Part shown: in pieces, positions 22,321 through 29,842 of the stretch
Layout of the letters: the number at the start of each line of letters is the position of its first letter
Position numbering within the stretch: position 1 is the first letter of the stretch
Assembly (NCBI GenBank): GCA_937907645.1
Contig: CALCWV010000004.1
Coordinates: forward strand, 1 to 29,842
Origin: an uncultured Clostridia bacterium
GTDB lineage: Bacteria > Bacillota > Clostridia > Christensenellales > UBA1242
Direction: 5' to 3'
DNA: 29,842 bases
Notes under the pieces: model-generated
What the model was told of the DNA's origin: nothing
The model's input: the letters and a program-made list of their open reading frames with translations, nothing else
Databases searched by the model: none
Position numbers and translations under genes: made by a program

Positions 22321-23852
22321 CTAATCTTCTTGCAATATCTCAACCAACAGGGATGTGGCCTACAATTATTAACGCTTTTGAAAACGGAGTTGGAAGTTAC
22401 CTTCTAGCAATCGTGTTGATTACTTTAGTTTTAAGACTTATTCTATCGCCTTTAGATATTATGAATAAGAGAGTAACTAAGAAACAAACTGACGCGCAGG
22501 CCAAATTACAACCTGAAATGGAGAAAATTCAAAAGAAATATGGTCATGATAAAGCTTTAATGCAACGCAAACAACAGGAGTTGTATAAAAAAGCAGGCTT
22601 AGGAATGGGTGGAAGTTGCTTAATAATGTTATTGTTTATGGCAATTAACCTAACAGTATTCTTTACACTATTTTCTTCTTTAAATGGAATCGCTGATTAC
22701 AAAATTAATCAACAATATCTAACACTTAAAGATAACTACTCCAATTCATTAAACTTGATGGATAGTTACATAAAAAATAATCCTGCTTATCAGACAACTT
22801 TAGCAGATTATGAAAATCTAACAATTAGACAAGAGAAAGATAAAGTATCACTCTATCAAGGTGAAAATCTTCTTTATGAGATAGATAGTAAGTCAGATTT
22901 TACAGAGTATAACGAAGTTACATACACTTTCCCAAGTGATATATCAGCTTTAGTTGTTAACTACAGCGCAGAGGCTGAGTACACAGAACTTAGAGTAAAC
23001 AGAGGAACAGAAGAAGCTCCAGATTACGTAACTTTCTATGTAAAAACTAGTCAAGTTATAAAGAATGAAAATGTCTATACTCTTGAAACAGGAGCTAAGG
23101 CTTATTCACTTAAAACTTCAGACCAATATATATTTGATCTTGTGAGAACATATATTTCAAAAGAAACAGTCGCTGAAGGCGCAGCTCCAGTTTACACTTA
23201 CGTTGGAGATGAACTTGTTATCGATAACGAAGGTGAAGAAAACGACGTTAAATTATCAAGCGTTATTAAATCTCTTGCAATGCCGGAAGTTGTGGCAACT
23301 TATGATGAAACACAAAAGGAAAATTCCTTCCTTTGGATAGGATCTATCTGGATTGCTGATTCTCCATTCAAAAGCTCAATTTTTACTTTTGATGAGTATA
23401 AAAAGGAGATCGGAGAAAAGAATGTTTCAGCTCAAGAAGAAGTTATTTATAACTCATTTATGGATGATTTAAGAGCTGAAAAAGGCAGAGTTAATGGATA
23501 TTTTATTTTGGCAATAATCAGTGTAGGTGTTTCTTTCCTAAGCATGTGGCTTGGACAACTTGGAACTGGCAAAAAGAAGAAAAAGGAAAAATATGTAAAT
23601 CCTTTAGCTCCAAATCAAGAGAAACAAGATCCAGGAAAGAAGGGCGGAAAAGTTATGATGTTTATCATGCCAATAATTATGGGAATATTTGCTGCTTTAT
23701 ATAATAGTGTGTTTGCAATCTACCTTGTTGCAGGACAAGCTATCAGCGCTGCACTTGTTCCATTGAACAACGTGATTATTAAAGCATGGGATAAACATGA
23801 TGAGAAGAAAAAGCAAGAAAAAGCACCTGTAGTTGATTACAGAAGAAAATAA
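22308..23852 (+). CDS. yidC: YidC/Oxa1/SpoIIIJ membrane insertase with large insertion
   Basis: YidC inserts and folds membrane proteins, alone or with Sec. The 514-aa product has the conserved groove arginine R43 in TM1 (LITLVLRLILSPLD), a cytosolic coiled-coil hairpin rich in K/Q/E (52-98), TM2 (104-127), and TM3-TM5 at about 397-415, 450-472 and 474-490, with a lysine-rich tail. Typical Gram-positive YidC is 250-300 aa. Here about 200 residues (130-338) are inserted between TM2 and FLWIGSIWIADSPF, the segment before TM3, on the outer face. The insert looks beta-rich and soluble (YNEVTYTFPSDISALVV, DYVTFYVKTSQV), and I do not recognise it. There is no lipoprotein Cys signal. GGAG with 6-nt spacing supports the ATG at 22308. 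Confidence 0.95.
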   Translation: MDFITNLLAISQPTGMWPTIINAFENGVGSYLLAIVLITLVLRLILSPLDIMNKRVTKKQTDAQAKLQPEMEKIQKKYGHDKALMQRKQQELYKKAGLGMGGSCLIMLLFMAINLTVFFTLFSSLNGIADYKINQQYLTLKDNYSNSLNLMDSYIKNNPAYQTTLADYENLTIRQEKDKVSLYQGENLLYEIDSKSDFTEYNEVTYTFPSDISALVVNYSAEAEYTELRVNRGTEEAPDYVTFYVKTSQVIKNENVYTLETGAKAYSLKTSDQYIFDLVRTYISKETVAEGAAPVYTYVGDELVIDNEGEENDVKLSSVIKSLAMPEVVATYDETQKENSFLWIGSIWIADSPFKSSIFTFDEYKKEIGEKNVSAQEEVIYNSFMDDLRAEKGRVNGYFILAIISVGVSFLSMWLGQLGTGKKKKKEKYVNPLAPNQEKQDPGKKGGKVMMFIMPIIMGIFAALYNSVFAIYLVAGQAISAALVPLNNVIIKAWDKHDEKKKQEKAPVVDYRRK

Positions 23853-23865
23853 TTGGAGGAGAAAT

Positions 23866-24678
23866 ATGAAATCAGTTGAAGGAGTTGGAAGAAATATTGA
23901 ACAAGCTATCGAAAACGCTCTTTTTGAATTAAAAGCACCAAGAGAGGATGTTGATATTAAGATTATCAGCGAAGGCGGATTATTCAGAAAGGCAAAAGTA
24001 GTAGTTTCTATTTCAGAAGATGCAAAAGAAAAGTACGAAAAGAAGGAAGAAAAAAGAGCTAAATATCTCGAGGAAGATGACGGCCTTATAATTTCAAAAA
24101 AGGAAATTAAAGAGGATATCAAGGAAGAAAAGAAAGCTGCAAAGGCTGAGAAAAAAGAGGAAAAGAAAGCCGAAAAAGAGGTTGAAAAAGCCAAAGAAGT
24201 AGCTGTTGAGAAAAAAGCTAAGAGAGAAAACAAAGTTGTTGAACCTATGGAGTTTTTGAAAGGTCTTTTTCAAGCAGCTGGTAAAGAAGTCGAAATTGAA
24301 AGAGTTGAAAAAGACGACTGCGTAACTTATGTTATTAAAGGCGAAGATTTAGGTAGTTATATTGGATATAGAGGTGAAACATTATTCTCTATTTCATATC
24401 TCACATCAATTCTTGCTGGCAAGTGTGAAAAGAGAGTTTTAGTTGATATTGAAAACTATAGAGAAAAGAGAATTGAGTCACTCAGAAGTTTAGCTTCAAG
24501 AATGGCTAGCAAAGTAGCAAAATCAGGTCGCTATGTTAAATTAGAACCAATGGATCCAGCAGAAAGAAGAATAATCCACTTGGCTTTGCAAGATAACGAC
24601 AAAGTTACTACTCTCAGCAAAGGAACAGAACCTCACAGATACGTTATGATTTTCCCAAGAGAATATAAAGATCAATAA
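23866..24678 (+). CDS. jag: Jag/KhpB-type RNA-binding protein
   Basis: Jag (also KhpB/EloR) is an RNA-binding protein usually encoded beside yidC and linked to cell elongation. The 270-aa product has an N-terminal Jag domain (1-50, ending GGLFRKAKVVVSI), a long Lys/Glu linker (about 50-125), a KH domain with GSYIGYRG (163-170) and a C-terminal R3H domain (RIESLRSLASRMA to ERRIIHLALQ). GGAGG 6 nt before the ATG at 23866 fixes the start; the longer frame from 23833 runs back into yidC. It ends the rpmH-jag operon, followed by a terminator. The Glu/Lys linker is low-complexity and should align poorly. Confidence 0.95.
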   Translation: MKSVEGVGRNIEQAIENALFELKAPREDVDIKIISEGGLFRKAKVVVSISEDAKEKYEKKEEKRAKYLEEDDGLIISKKEIKEDIKEEKKAAKAEKKEEKKAEKEVEKAKEVAVEKKAKRENKVVEPMEFLKGLFQAAGKEVEIERVEKDDCVTYVIKGEDLGSYIGYRGETLFSISYLTSILAGKCEKRVLVDIENYREKRIESLRSLASRMASKVAKSGRYVKLEPMDPAERRIIHLALQDNDKVTTLSKGTEPHRYVMIFPREYKDQ

Positions 24679-24692
24679 AGTATAAAAGAAAT

Positions 24693-24736
24693 AAGCAAGT
24701 GAGCGAAATAAGTTTTTACGATACTTGCTTTTTTTT
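24693..24736 (+). terminator. jag terminator, overlapping the mnmE -35
   Basis: AAGCAAGT (24693-24700) pairs with ACTTGCTT (24723-24730), followed by six T. The 3' arm contains TTGCTT, the -35 element of the mnmE promoter. Confidence 0.8.
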
Positions 24737-24753
24737 ATGTCTAGTGATATAAT
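24725..24753 (+). promoter_or_regulatory. mnmE promoter, leaderless geometry
   Basis: TTGCTT (24725-24730), a 17-bp spacer and a perfect TATAAT (24748-24753), then exactly 6 nt to the ATG at 24760. There is no Shine-Dalgarno. Confidence 0.75.
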
Positions 24754-24759
24754 TCAAGC

Positions 24760-26097
24760 ATGGAAAAGACGATTGTATCAATATCAACACCTCTTGGAAA
24801 AGGGGCAATCTCGATAGTAAGAATGAGCGGAGAGAAGGCACTTGAAATTGCCTCCCAGCTTTTTTCAAGCAAATCTTTAGATTATAGTAATATTGAGCCA
24901 AGAAAAATGTATCTTGGAAAATTCGAATTAGCACCTAATATTTATGAAAGATGCCTTATGGTTTGCTTCAAAGCTCCCTACTCTTACACGGGGGAAGATA
25001 TTGTTGAGTTCCAAATCCACGGCGGAATTATTATAACCCAGAAAATACTTGAAAAATGTATCGAAAAAGGAGCTTTACTTGCTGAGCCGGGGGAATTTTC
25101 GAAGAGAGCTTTTATAAACGGAAAAATGAGTCTTGACGAAGCGGAATCAATTATTGAAATTATCGATAGCGAGAGCGAAAGTGAGCTTAAAGCATCCCTC
25201 TCACTTGCGAGTGGAAGCTTGTTTAAACAGGTGGAAGAAATGCAAAAGCATTTGACCGAGGTTTTAGCTAAAATTGAGGTTACTTTAGACTATCCTGAAG
25301 AAGATGTCGATGAGGCAGTTAGAAGCGATATTTGCAGCGAAATTGAGCAGGTAAAAAGCAGAATTGAAAAGATACTAAGAGATAGTGAAAGTTCGAAGTA
25401 TATTAAGAATGGAATCAATGTTTCAATCGTTGGAAAAACTAACGTTGGAAAATCTAGTTTACTCAATGCACTTTTGAATGAAAACAGAGCAATTGTGACA
25501 AATATTGAGGGAACTACACGAGATAGCATAGAGGCATCTTTCTACTATAAAGGGATAAAAATAAACCTAATTGACACAGCTGGAATTAGAGATGCAATTG
25601 ATGAGGTTGAAAAGATAGGAATCGAGAAGAGCAAGCAGTCTTTAAAGAATGCAGATATCACACTTTTTGTTCTTGACGGAAGTCAGAAGATGACCGAAAA
25701 TGACAGAAAAATCAAAGACCTCATCGAAGGAAAAACATATATCTCAGTTATCAATAAATGCGATATGGAAAGAAAGCTAGAGAAACAAGAAAACGAAATT
25801 GAAATCTCTGCCCTATCACAAAAAAATATAGATGAATTAAAGGAAAAAATCTTTAATCTTGTTATAAAAGAAGAGATAAATTTTAACAATTTAATAGTAA
25901 CAAATCAGAGACAGCTTGGCGAGCTTAAAAACGCTTTAAGGGTTATCGAAGAGATCGAACAAGCGAAAGATCAAATGCTTGAAATTGTCACAATGCTTAT
26001 AAAAAAGCTTTGGCAAACGCTTGGAAAAATCACAGGAAATACAGAGAATGAAGATATTATTGACCTAATCTTCTCAAAGTTCTGCTTAGGAAAATAA
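24760..26097 (+). CDS. mnmE: tRNA uridine-5-carboxymethylaminomethyl(34) synthesis GTPase MnmE
   Basis: MnmE with MnmG modifies the wobble U34 of several tRNAs. The 445-aa protein has the N-terminal folate-binding, dimerising domain (STPLGKGAISIVRMSG; FQIHGGIIITQKILE), a central G domain with GKTNVGKSS, the G3 DTAG motif and NKCD, and the C-terminal helical domain ending in the family's FCLGK, with its terminal Cys. Length is normal. It starts a second operon with mnmG and rsmG. Its transcript is predicted to be leaderless, since the ATG is 6 nt after the -10. Confidence 0.97.
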   Translation: MEKTIVSISTPLGKGAISIVRMSGEKALEIASQLFSSKSLDYSNIEPRKMYLGKFELAPNIYERCLMVCFKAPYSYTGEDIVEFQIHGGIIITQKILEKCIEKGALLAEPGEFSKRAFINGKMSLDEAESIIEIIDSESESELKASLSLASGSLFKQVEEMQKHLTEVLAKIEVTLDYPEEDVDEAVRSDICSEIEQVKSRIEKILRDSESSKYIKNGINVSIVGKTNVGKSSLLNALLNENRAIVTNIEGTTRDSIEASFYYKGIKINLIDTAGIRDAIDEVEKIGIEKSKQSLKNADITLFVLDGSQKMTENDRKIKDLIEGKTYISVINKCDMERKLEKQENEIEISALSQKNIDELKEKIFNLVIKEEINFNNLIVTNQRQLGELKNALRVIEEIEQAKDQMLEIVTMLIKKLWQTLGKITGNTENEDIIDLIFSKFCLGK

Positions 26098-26129
26098 TCT
26101 GTTGAATTACGATAATAAAAAGGAAATTT

Positions 26130-28001
26130 ATGGAAAAATATGATGCGGTCGTAGTAGGAGCTGGACACGCAGGTTGCGAAGCAGCTCTTGCTCTTGCAAG
26201 AACAGGACAAAAAACATTGCTTTTAACACTGAGCTTAGACGCAGTGGCTTTTTTGGCGTGCAATCCATCAATCGGAGGAACGGCAAAGGGACACTTAGTT
26301 TGCGAAGTTGACGCTTTAGGCGGAGAAATGGGTGTCAACACAGATAAAACACTTATTCAAATTCGTATGCTTAACAGCGGGAAAGGCCCTGCTGTACAAA
26401 GCCTTAGAGCACAGGCGGACAAAGTCGCATATCACACTGAAATGAAGAAAACTTTGGAAAATACTCCAAATCTCTACTTAAAGCAAGGTGAAGTTTGTGA
26501 TATTGAAGATAATGGCGAGGAGAAAATAGTAAAAACAGTCGTTGGAGATGAATTTTCTTGCCGTGCAATTGTGTTTGCAACAGGAGTGTATTTAAACAGC
26601 GATATCGTAATCGGGCCATATGTTGAAAACGTAGGTCCAAATGGATTTAAAAACGCGAAATATCTTTCAGATTGCCTTAAAAAACTAGAAATTAAGCTTC
26701 TTAGATTTAAAACAGGAACTCCAGCTCGTGTCAACGGCAGAAGTATCGACTATAGCCAGCTCCAAGAGCAAAAAGGCGAGGAAAATATCCAAACTTTTTC
26801 ATTTTTAACAAAGAAAAAACCTAAGAACGTTAGCTCTTGCTATTTGACATACACAAATGAAAATACTCACAAAATTATTAGAGATAATTTATATAGAAAT
26901 CCAACAATTTCGGGAGAAATTAAAGGAATTGGGCCAAGATACTGCCCTTCAATTGAAACAAAAATTGTTAGATTCGCAGATAAGGATAAGCACCAGCTTT
27001 TCTTAGAACCTGAAGCACTTTCTACAAATGAGGTTTATATCCAAGGATTCTCAACATCAATGCCAACTGACGTTCAAAAAGATATGATTCATTCTGTAAA
27101 GGGCCTTGAAAATGCGGAAATAATGCGTGATTCTTATGCTATTGAATATGATTGCATTGATCCTGTTCAGCTTCTTCCAACTTTAGGATTAAAAGGCAGA
27201 AAAGGACTCTATTTTGCGGGACAAATCAATGGAACGAGTGGATATGAGGAAGCGGCAGCACAAGGCATTATAGCTGGAATTAACGCTTCCCTATATTTAA
27301 GAAACGAAGAGGAACTTATTTTAACTAGAAGTGACGCATATATTGGAGTTTTGATTGATGACATTGTTACAAAAGGAACGAACGAGCCATATAGAATGAT
27401 GACGAGCCGTGCTGAATATAGATTGACACTAAGACAAGATAATGCAGACATGAGACTCACTGAAATTGGACGTAAAGTCGGACTTGTCGATGACAAGAGA
27501 TATAAAGTTTTCAAAAATAAACTGAAAAAACTTGAACAGGCAAAGTCGCTCTTAGATATAAAATTAAAATTGGATGATACACTTGTGGAACTTTTTGAAG
27601 AAAATAATGAAAGTGTCCCAAGAATAAGTATTTCCGTGAGAGAAGCTCTTAAAAGAGTAAATATAGATTTATTTAAAATCAATAAAAAATACAGCATATA
27701 CAGCGAAAAAGAATATCCTTATGACATAATCAATGAGCTAAACATTATGACAAAATTTGAAGGATATTTAAAGATTCAACAGGAAGAAATTGCAAGGGCA
27801 AAGAAAAATGAAGAGATAGAAATTCCTGAAGATTTCCAGTATACTGGACTTAAAGGTTTAAGAGCTGAAACAATTCAAAAACTTCAAGAAATTAAACCTT
27901 TAAACATAGGACAAGCTTCAAGAATTTCAGGTGTGTCCCCTGCTGATATTGCAGTTTTATCTGTTTTAATTAAACGTTTTAAAGAACAAAATAAAAATTG
28001 A
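26130..28001 (+). CDS. mnmG: tRNA U34 carboxymethylaminomethyl synthesis enzyme MnmG
   Basis: MnmG is the FAD- and NADH-dependent partner of MnmE in U34 modification. The 623-aa product has the N-terminal FAD motif GAGHAGCEAALA (10-21), CNPSIGGTAKGHLVCEVDAL, and GTPARVNGRSIDYSQL with the active-site region, and a C-terminal domain that contacts MnmE. Length is in the normal range (about 620-630). The AAGGAAA ribosome-binding site and a 32-nt gap after mnmE indicate co-transcription. rsmG follows after 7 nt. Confidence 0.97.
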   Translation: MEKYDAVVVGAGHAGCEAALALARTGQKTLLLTLSLDAVAFLACNPSIGGTAKGHLVCEVDALGGEMGVNTDKTLIQIRMLNSGKGPAVQSLRAQADKVAYHTEMKKTLENTPNLYLKQGEVCDIEDNGEEKIVKTVVGDEFSCRAIVFATGVYLNSDIVIGPYVENVGPNGFKNAKYLSDCLKKLEIKLLRFKTGTPARVNGRSIDYSQLQEQKGEENIQTFSFLTKKKPKNVSSCYLTYTNENTHKIIRDNLYRNPTISGEIKGIGPRYCPSIETKIVRFADKDKHQLFLEPEALSTNEVYIQGFSTSMPTDVQKDMIHSVKGLENAEIMRDSYAIEYDCIDPVQLLPTLGLKGRKGLYFAGQINGTSGYEEAAAQGIIAGINASLYLRNEEELILTRSDAYIGVLIDDIVTKGTNEPYRMMTSRAEYRLTLRQDNADMRLTEIGRKVGLVDDKRYKVFKNKLKKLEQAKSLLDIKLKLDDTLVELFEENNESVPRISISVREALKRVNIDLFKINKKYSIYSEKEYPYDIINELNIMTKFEGYLKIQQEEIARAKKNEEIEIPEDFQYTGLKGLRAETIQKLQEIKPLNIGQASRISGVSPADIAVLSVLIKRFKEQNKN

Positions 28002-28008
28002 GGAATGC

Positions 28009-28710
28009 ATGGAAAAATCGATTAAAAAAATATTTTTAAATTATAATATTGAATTAAATAATTTGCAAGAAAAACAATTCGAAGCATATTATGAGTTTTT
28101 GATTGAAGAAAATAAAAAATATAATTTAACTGCAATTACAGAATTTAATGACGTAATTGAAAAACACTTTATTGATTCGGTTATTCCATATAAAAATATT
28201 CCGCAAAATGCAAAAATAATTGACGTTGGAACAGGGGCTGGATTTCCAGGTATTCCTCTTAAAATTTTAAGGCCAGATTTGGATGTTACTCTGATAGACA
28301 GCCTTAACAAGAGGATAAATTTCTTAAATGAACTAATAAAAAAGCTAGATTTAAAAAATATTTCTGCTGTTCATACTCGTGCTGAAGATTTTTGCGCTAA
28401 GAACCGAGAAAAATTTGATTTTTCAATGTCAAGAGCAGTTGCAAGGACTAATACTTTAGCTGAATACTTGCTCCCTTTTGTTAAAAAAGGTGGCTATGCC
28501 CTATTTTATAAAAGTCAGGATATTGAAGAGGAAATTAATGAAGGAAAATTTGCCATTAAAACACTAGGCGGAAAGATTGAAAAAATAGAAAATTTTGAAA
28601 TAAATAATAATAAAAGATCACTTGTTTTTGTAAAAAAAATAGGCAATACGCCTAATATTTATCCAAGAGGGAAAAATTTGCCAAAAACAAAACCTTTAAT
28701 GGAGAAATAG
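28009..28710 (+). CDS. rsmG: 16S rRNA (guanine-N7)-methyltransferase G
   Basis: RsmG methylates N7 of the guanine in the 530 loop of 16S rRNA; its loss gives low-level streptomycin resistance in several species. The 233-aa SAM-dependent enzyme has the glycine-rich motif DVGTGAGFPGIPL (72-84), TLIDSLNKRINFLNEL and FSMSRAVA. A GAGGA ribosome-binding site overlaps the mnmG stop, 7 nt before this ATG. Last gene of the mnmE operon; it is followed by a parA promoter rather than an obvious terminator. Confidence 0.96.
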   Translation: MEKSIKKIFLNYNIELNNLQEKQFEAYYEFLIEENKKYNLTAITEFNDVIEKHFIDSVIPYKNIPQNAKIIDVGTGAGFPGIPLKILRPDLDVTLIDSLNKRINFLNELIKKLDLKNISAVHTRAEDFCAKNREKFDFSMSRAVARTNTLAEYLLPFVKKGGYALFYKSQDIEEEINEGKFAIKTLGGKIEKIENFEINNNKRSLVFVKKIGNTPNIYPRGKNLPKTKPLMEK

Positions 28711-28745
28711 TTGTTAAAAATCTTTATTTTTATTAATAAATATGT

Positions 28746-28777
28746 TATAATTAAAACATAAAGGATAAAAATCCTTT
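28746..28777 (+). promoter_or_regulatory. parA promoter (extended -10) and leader hairpin
   Basis: TGTTATAAT provides an extended -10 (TATAAT at 28746-28751) with only a weak -35. The new transcript begins almost directly with a hairpin AAAGGAT/ATCCTTT (28760-28766 with 28771-28777), which may stabilise the leader or act as a weak terminator for rsmG. Confidence 0.6.
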
Positions 28778-28809
28778 TACATACTTAAATTTAGAAAAAG
28801 GAACTAGAT

Positions 28810-29640
28810 ATGTCAAAAATAATTGCTTTTACGAATCAAAAAGGAGGAGTTGGAAAAACAACTTCCTGCGTTAATTTATCAGCATATGTTGCGGTTATGG
28901 GTAAAAAAGTTCTTATTGTAGATTTAGATCCACAAGGAAATGCAACTAGCGGTGTTGGAATCGAGAAATATAAAGGACTTAAAACAATCTACGATTTGGT
29001 TGATGGTGAATGTGCTTTGGAAGATGTAGTTCTACCTACTGTAATTGATGGATTGGATATTATTCCTTCAACAGTGGACCTTGCAGCTGCTGAAATTTCT
29101 CTTGTTTCAATGTCTCAACGTGAAAAGATTTTGAAGGGAATTTTAGATCCATTAAAACAAGTATATGACTACATAATGATTGACTGCCAACCTTCACTTG
29201 GACTGCTTACAGTTAATGCTTTGACAGCTGCTGATAGTGTAATTATTCCAATGCAATGTGAATTCTATGCTTTGGACGGCTTAACTCAACTGATGAACAC
29301 AATTAGACTTGTAAAATTCCATTTAAATCCAACCCTTGATATCGAAGGTGTTGTGAGAACAATGAAGGATAATAGATCAAACCTTGTCAACCAAGTTAGC
29401 CAGGAAATTCTTAAATTCTTTAAAAGCAAGGTATTTTCAACATATATTCCTAGAAATATAAGACTTGCAGAAGCTCCAAGCCATGGCCTTCCAATTGTGC
29501 TTTATGATCCAGCATCAAAGGGAGCAGAGGCGTACTTAAGCTTAGCAGAAGAATTCCTAGACAGAAATAAGGAAACATATAAAACAATTACAAAAAATAC
29601 AAAAATAAATAAGAGGGAGATAAAGAAAAATGGCAATTAA
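28810..29640 (+). CDS. parA: Chromosome partitioning ATPase ParA/Soj
   Basis: Soj/ParA is a deviant Walker ATPase that works with ParB-parS in origin segregation and, in Bacillus, modulates DnaA. The 276-aa product has the deviant Walker A KGGVGKTT (11-18), LIVDLDPQGNATSG, the A' region IDCQPSLGLLTVNAL and RTMKDNRSNL. About 20 basic residues extend the C-terminus beyond the common length (250-256). AAAGGA lies upstream of the ATG. The end overlaps parB by 11 nt. Proximity to dnaA and oriC fits its role. Confidence 0.96.
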   Translation: MSKIIAFTNQKGGVGKTTSCVNLSAYVAVMGKKVLIVDLDPQGNATSGVGIEKYKGLKTIYDLVDGECALEDVVLPTVIDGLDIIPSTVDLAAAEISLVSMSQREKILKGILDPLKQVYDYIMIDCQPSLGLLTVNALTAADSVIIPMQCEFYALDGLTQLMNTIRLVKFHLNPTLDIEGVVRTMKDNRSNLVNQVSQEILKFFKSKVFSTYIPRNIRLAEAPSHGLPIVLYDPASKGAEAYLSLAEEFLDRNKETYKTITKNTKINKREIKKNGN

Positions 29641-29842
29641 AAAAGGATTAGGAAGAGGATTAGAATCACTCTTTGCTATGTATGATGAAGAGGTTGGTAA
29701 TACAAACATAACTAATGACCAATCTACTGCAGAAGAAGTTTTATCAAATGGCGTTATCGAGCTTGATATCGATAAGATTCAGCCAAACCCAAATCAGCCA
29801 AGAAAGAATTTTGATCAAGAAAAAATAGATGATTTAGCTGCT
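29630..29842 (+). CDS. parB: Chromosome partitioning protein ParB/Spo0J (5' part)
   Basis: The window ends inside this gene; 71 codons are visible. The N-terminus MAIKKGLGRGLESLF is the ParB signature that stimulates ParA ATPase, and the ParB/Srx domain begins with IELDIDKIQPNPNQPRK. GGGAG 10 nt upstream supports the ATG, which lies inside the end of parA. No clear consensus parS was found in the window. Confidence 0.95.
   Translation, partial: MAIKKGLGRGLESLFAMYDEEVGNTNITNDQSTAEEVLSNGVIELDIDKIQPNPNQPRKNFDQEKIDDLAA

Noticed and set aside
23697..24233. 178-codon ORF antisense to yidC and jag
   Set aside because: Ser/Phe-rich translation is the shadow of the Lys/Glu-rich jag linker; no start signals.
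27209..27697. 162-codon ORF antisense to mnmG
   Set aside because: Shadow frame of a conserved gene with no ribosome-binding site or recognisable domain.

Overview
The window is about 30 kb of a low-GC bacterial chromosome around the replication origin. The gene set points to the Bacillota, most likely an anaerobic Clostridia-like lineage: a divergent recF/dnaA pair, dnaN, rpmH-rnpA-yidD-yidC-jag-mnmE-mnmG-rsmG-parA-parB, a T-box leader on an aspartyl-tRNA synthetase operon, strong Shine-Dalgarno sequences on many genes, and formate-tetrahydrofolate ligase. I cannot name a species.

Layout. (1) 302-6729 (+): uvrB-uvrA-uvrC, an overlapping nucleotide-excision-repair operon. (2) 6830-14898 (-): an M14-family zinc peptidase, tilS, a membrane-anchored alpha/beta hydrolase, asnS, an archaeal/eukaryal-type aspS and recF. 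The aspS-asnS operon is preceded by a complete T-box leader whose specifier reads GAC (Asp). (3) 15008-18219 (+): dnaA, a roughly 750-bp oriC-like intergenic region with DnaA boxes and an AT-rich tandem repeat, then dnaN. (4) 19172-20809 (+): fhs, between dnaN and the rpmH cluster. (5) 21592-29842 (+): rpmH, rnpA, yidD, yidC, jag, mnmE, mnmG, rsmG, parA and the start of parB. In Bacillus this last cluster is divergent from dnaA and recF follows dnaN, so the classical origin block has been rearranged.

The unusual content lies in three intergenic arrays directly downstream of asnS, dnaN and fhs. In each, the last 8-10 bases of the gene, stop codon included, are followed by seven A and a G. About 100 bp later comes C plus seven T and then the reverse complement of that same gene tail. 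The mirrored tail differs between the three genes, so it is host-derived. At asnS and fhs it recurs three times behind successive T-tracts. The arrays also carry shared palindromic modules, a 540-bp-offset direct duplication, and two copies of a 191-nt element with covarying stems and a terminator, which looks like a structured RNA or a mobile non-coding element.

A second theme is start-site architecture. uvrB, tilS, recF and mnmE each have a -10 hexamer ending only 6-7 nt before the ATG and no Shine-Dalgarno sequence, as expected for leaderless mRNAs. The dnaA promoter places its predicted start on an 8-codon mini-ORF that contains the dnaA ribosome-binding site and stops 1 nt before the dnaA ATG.
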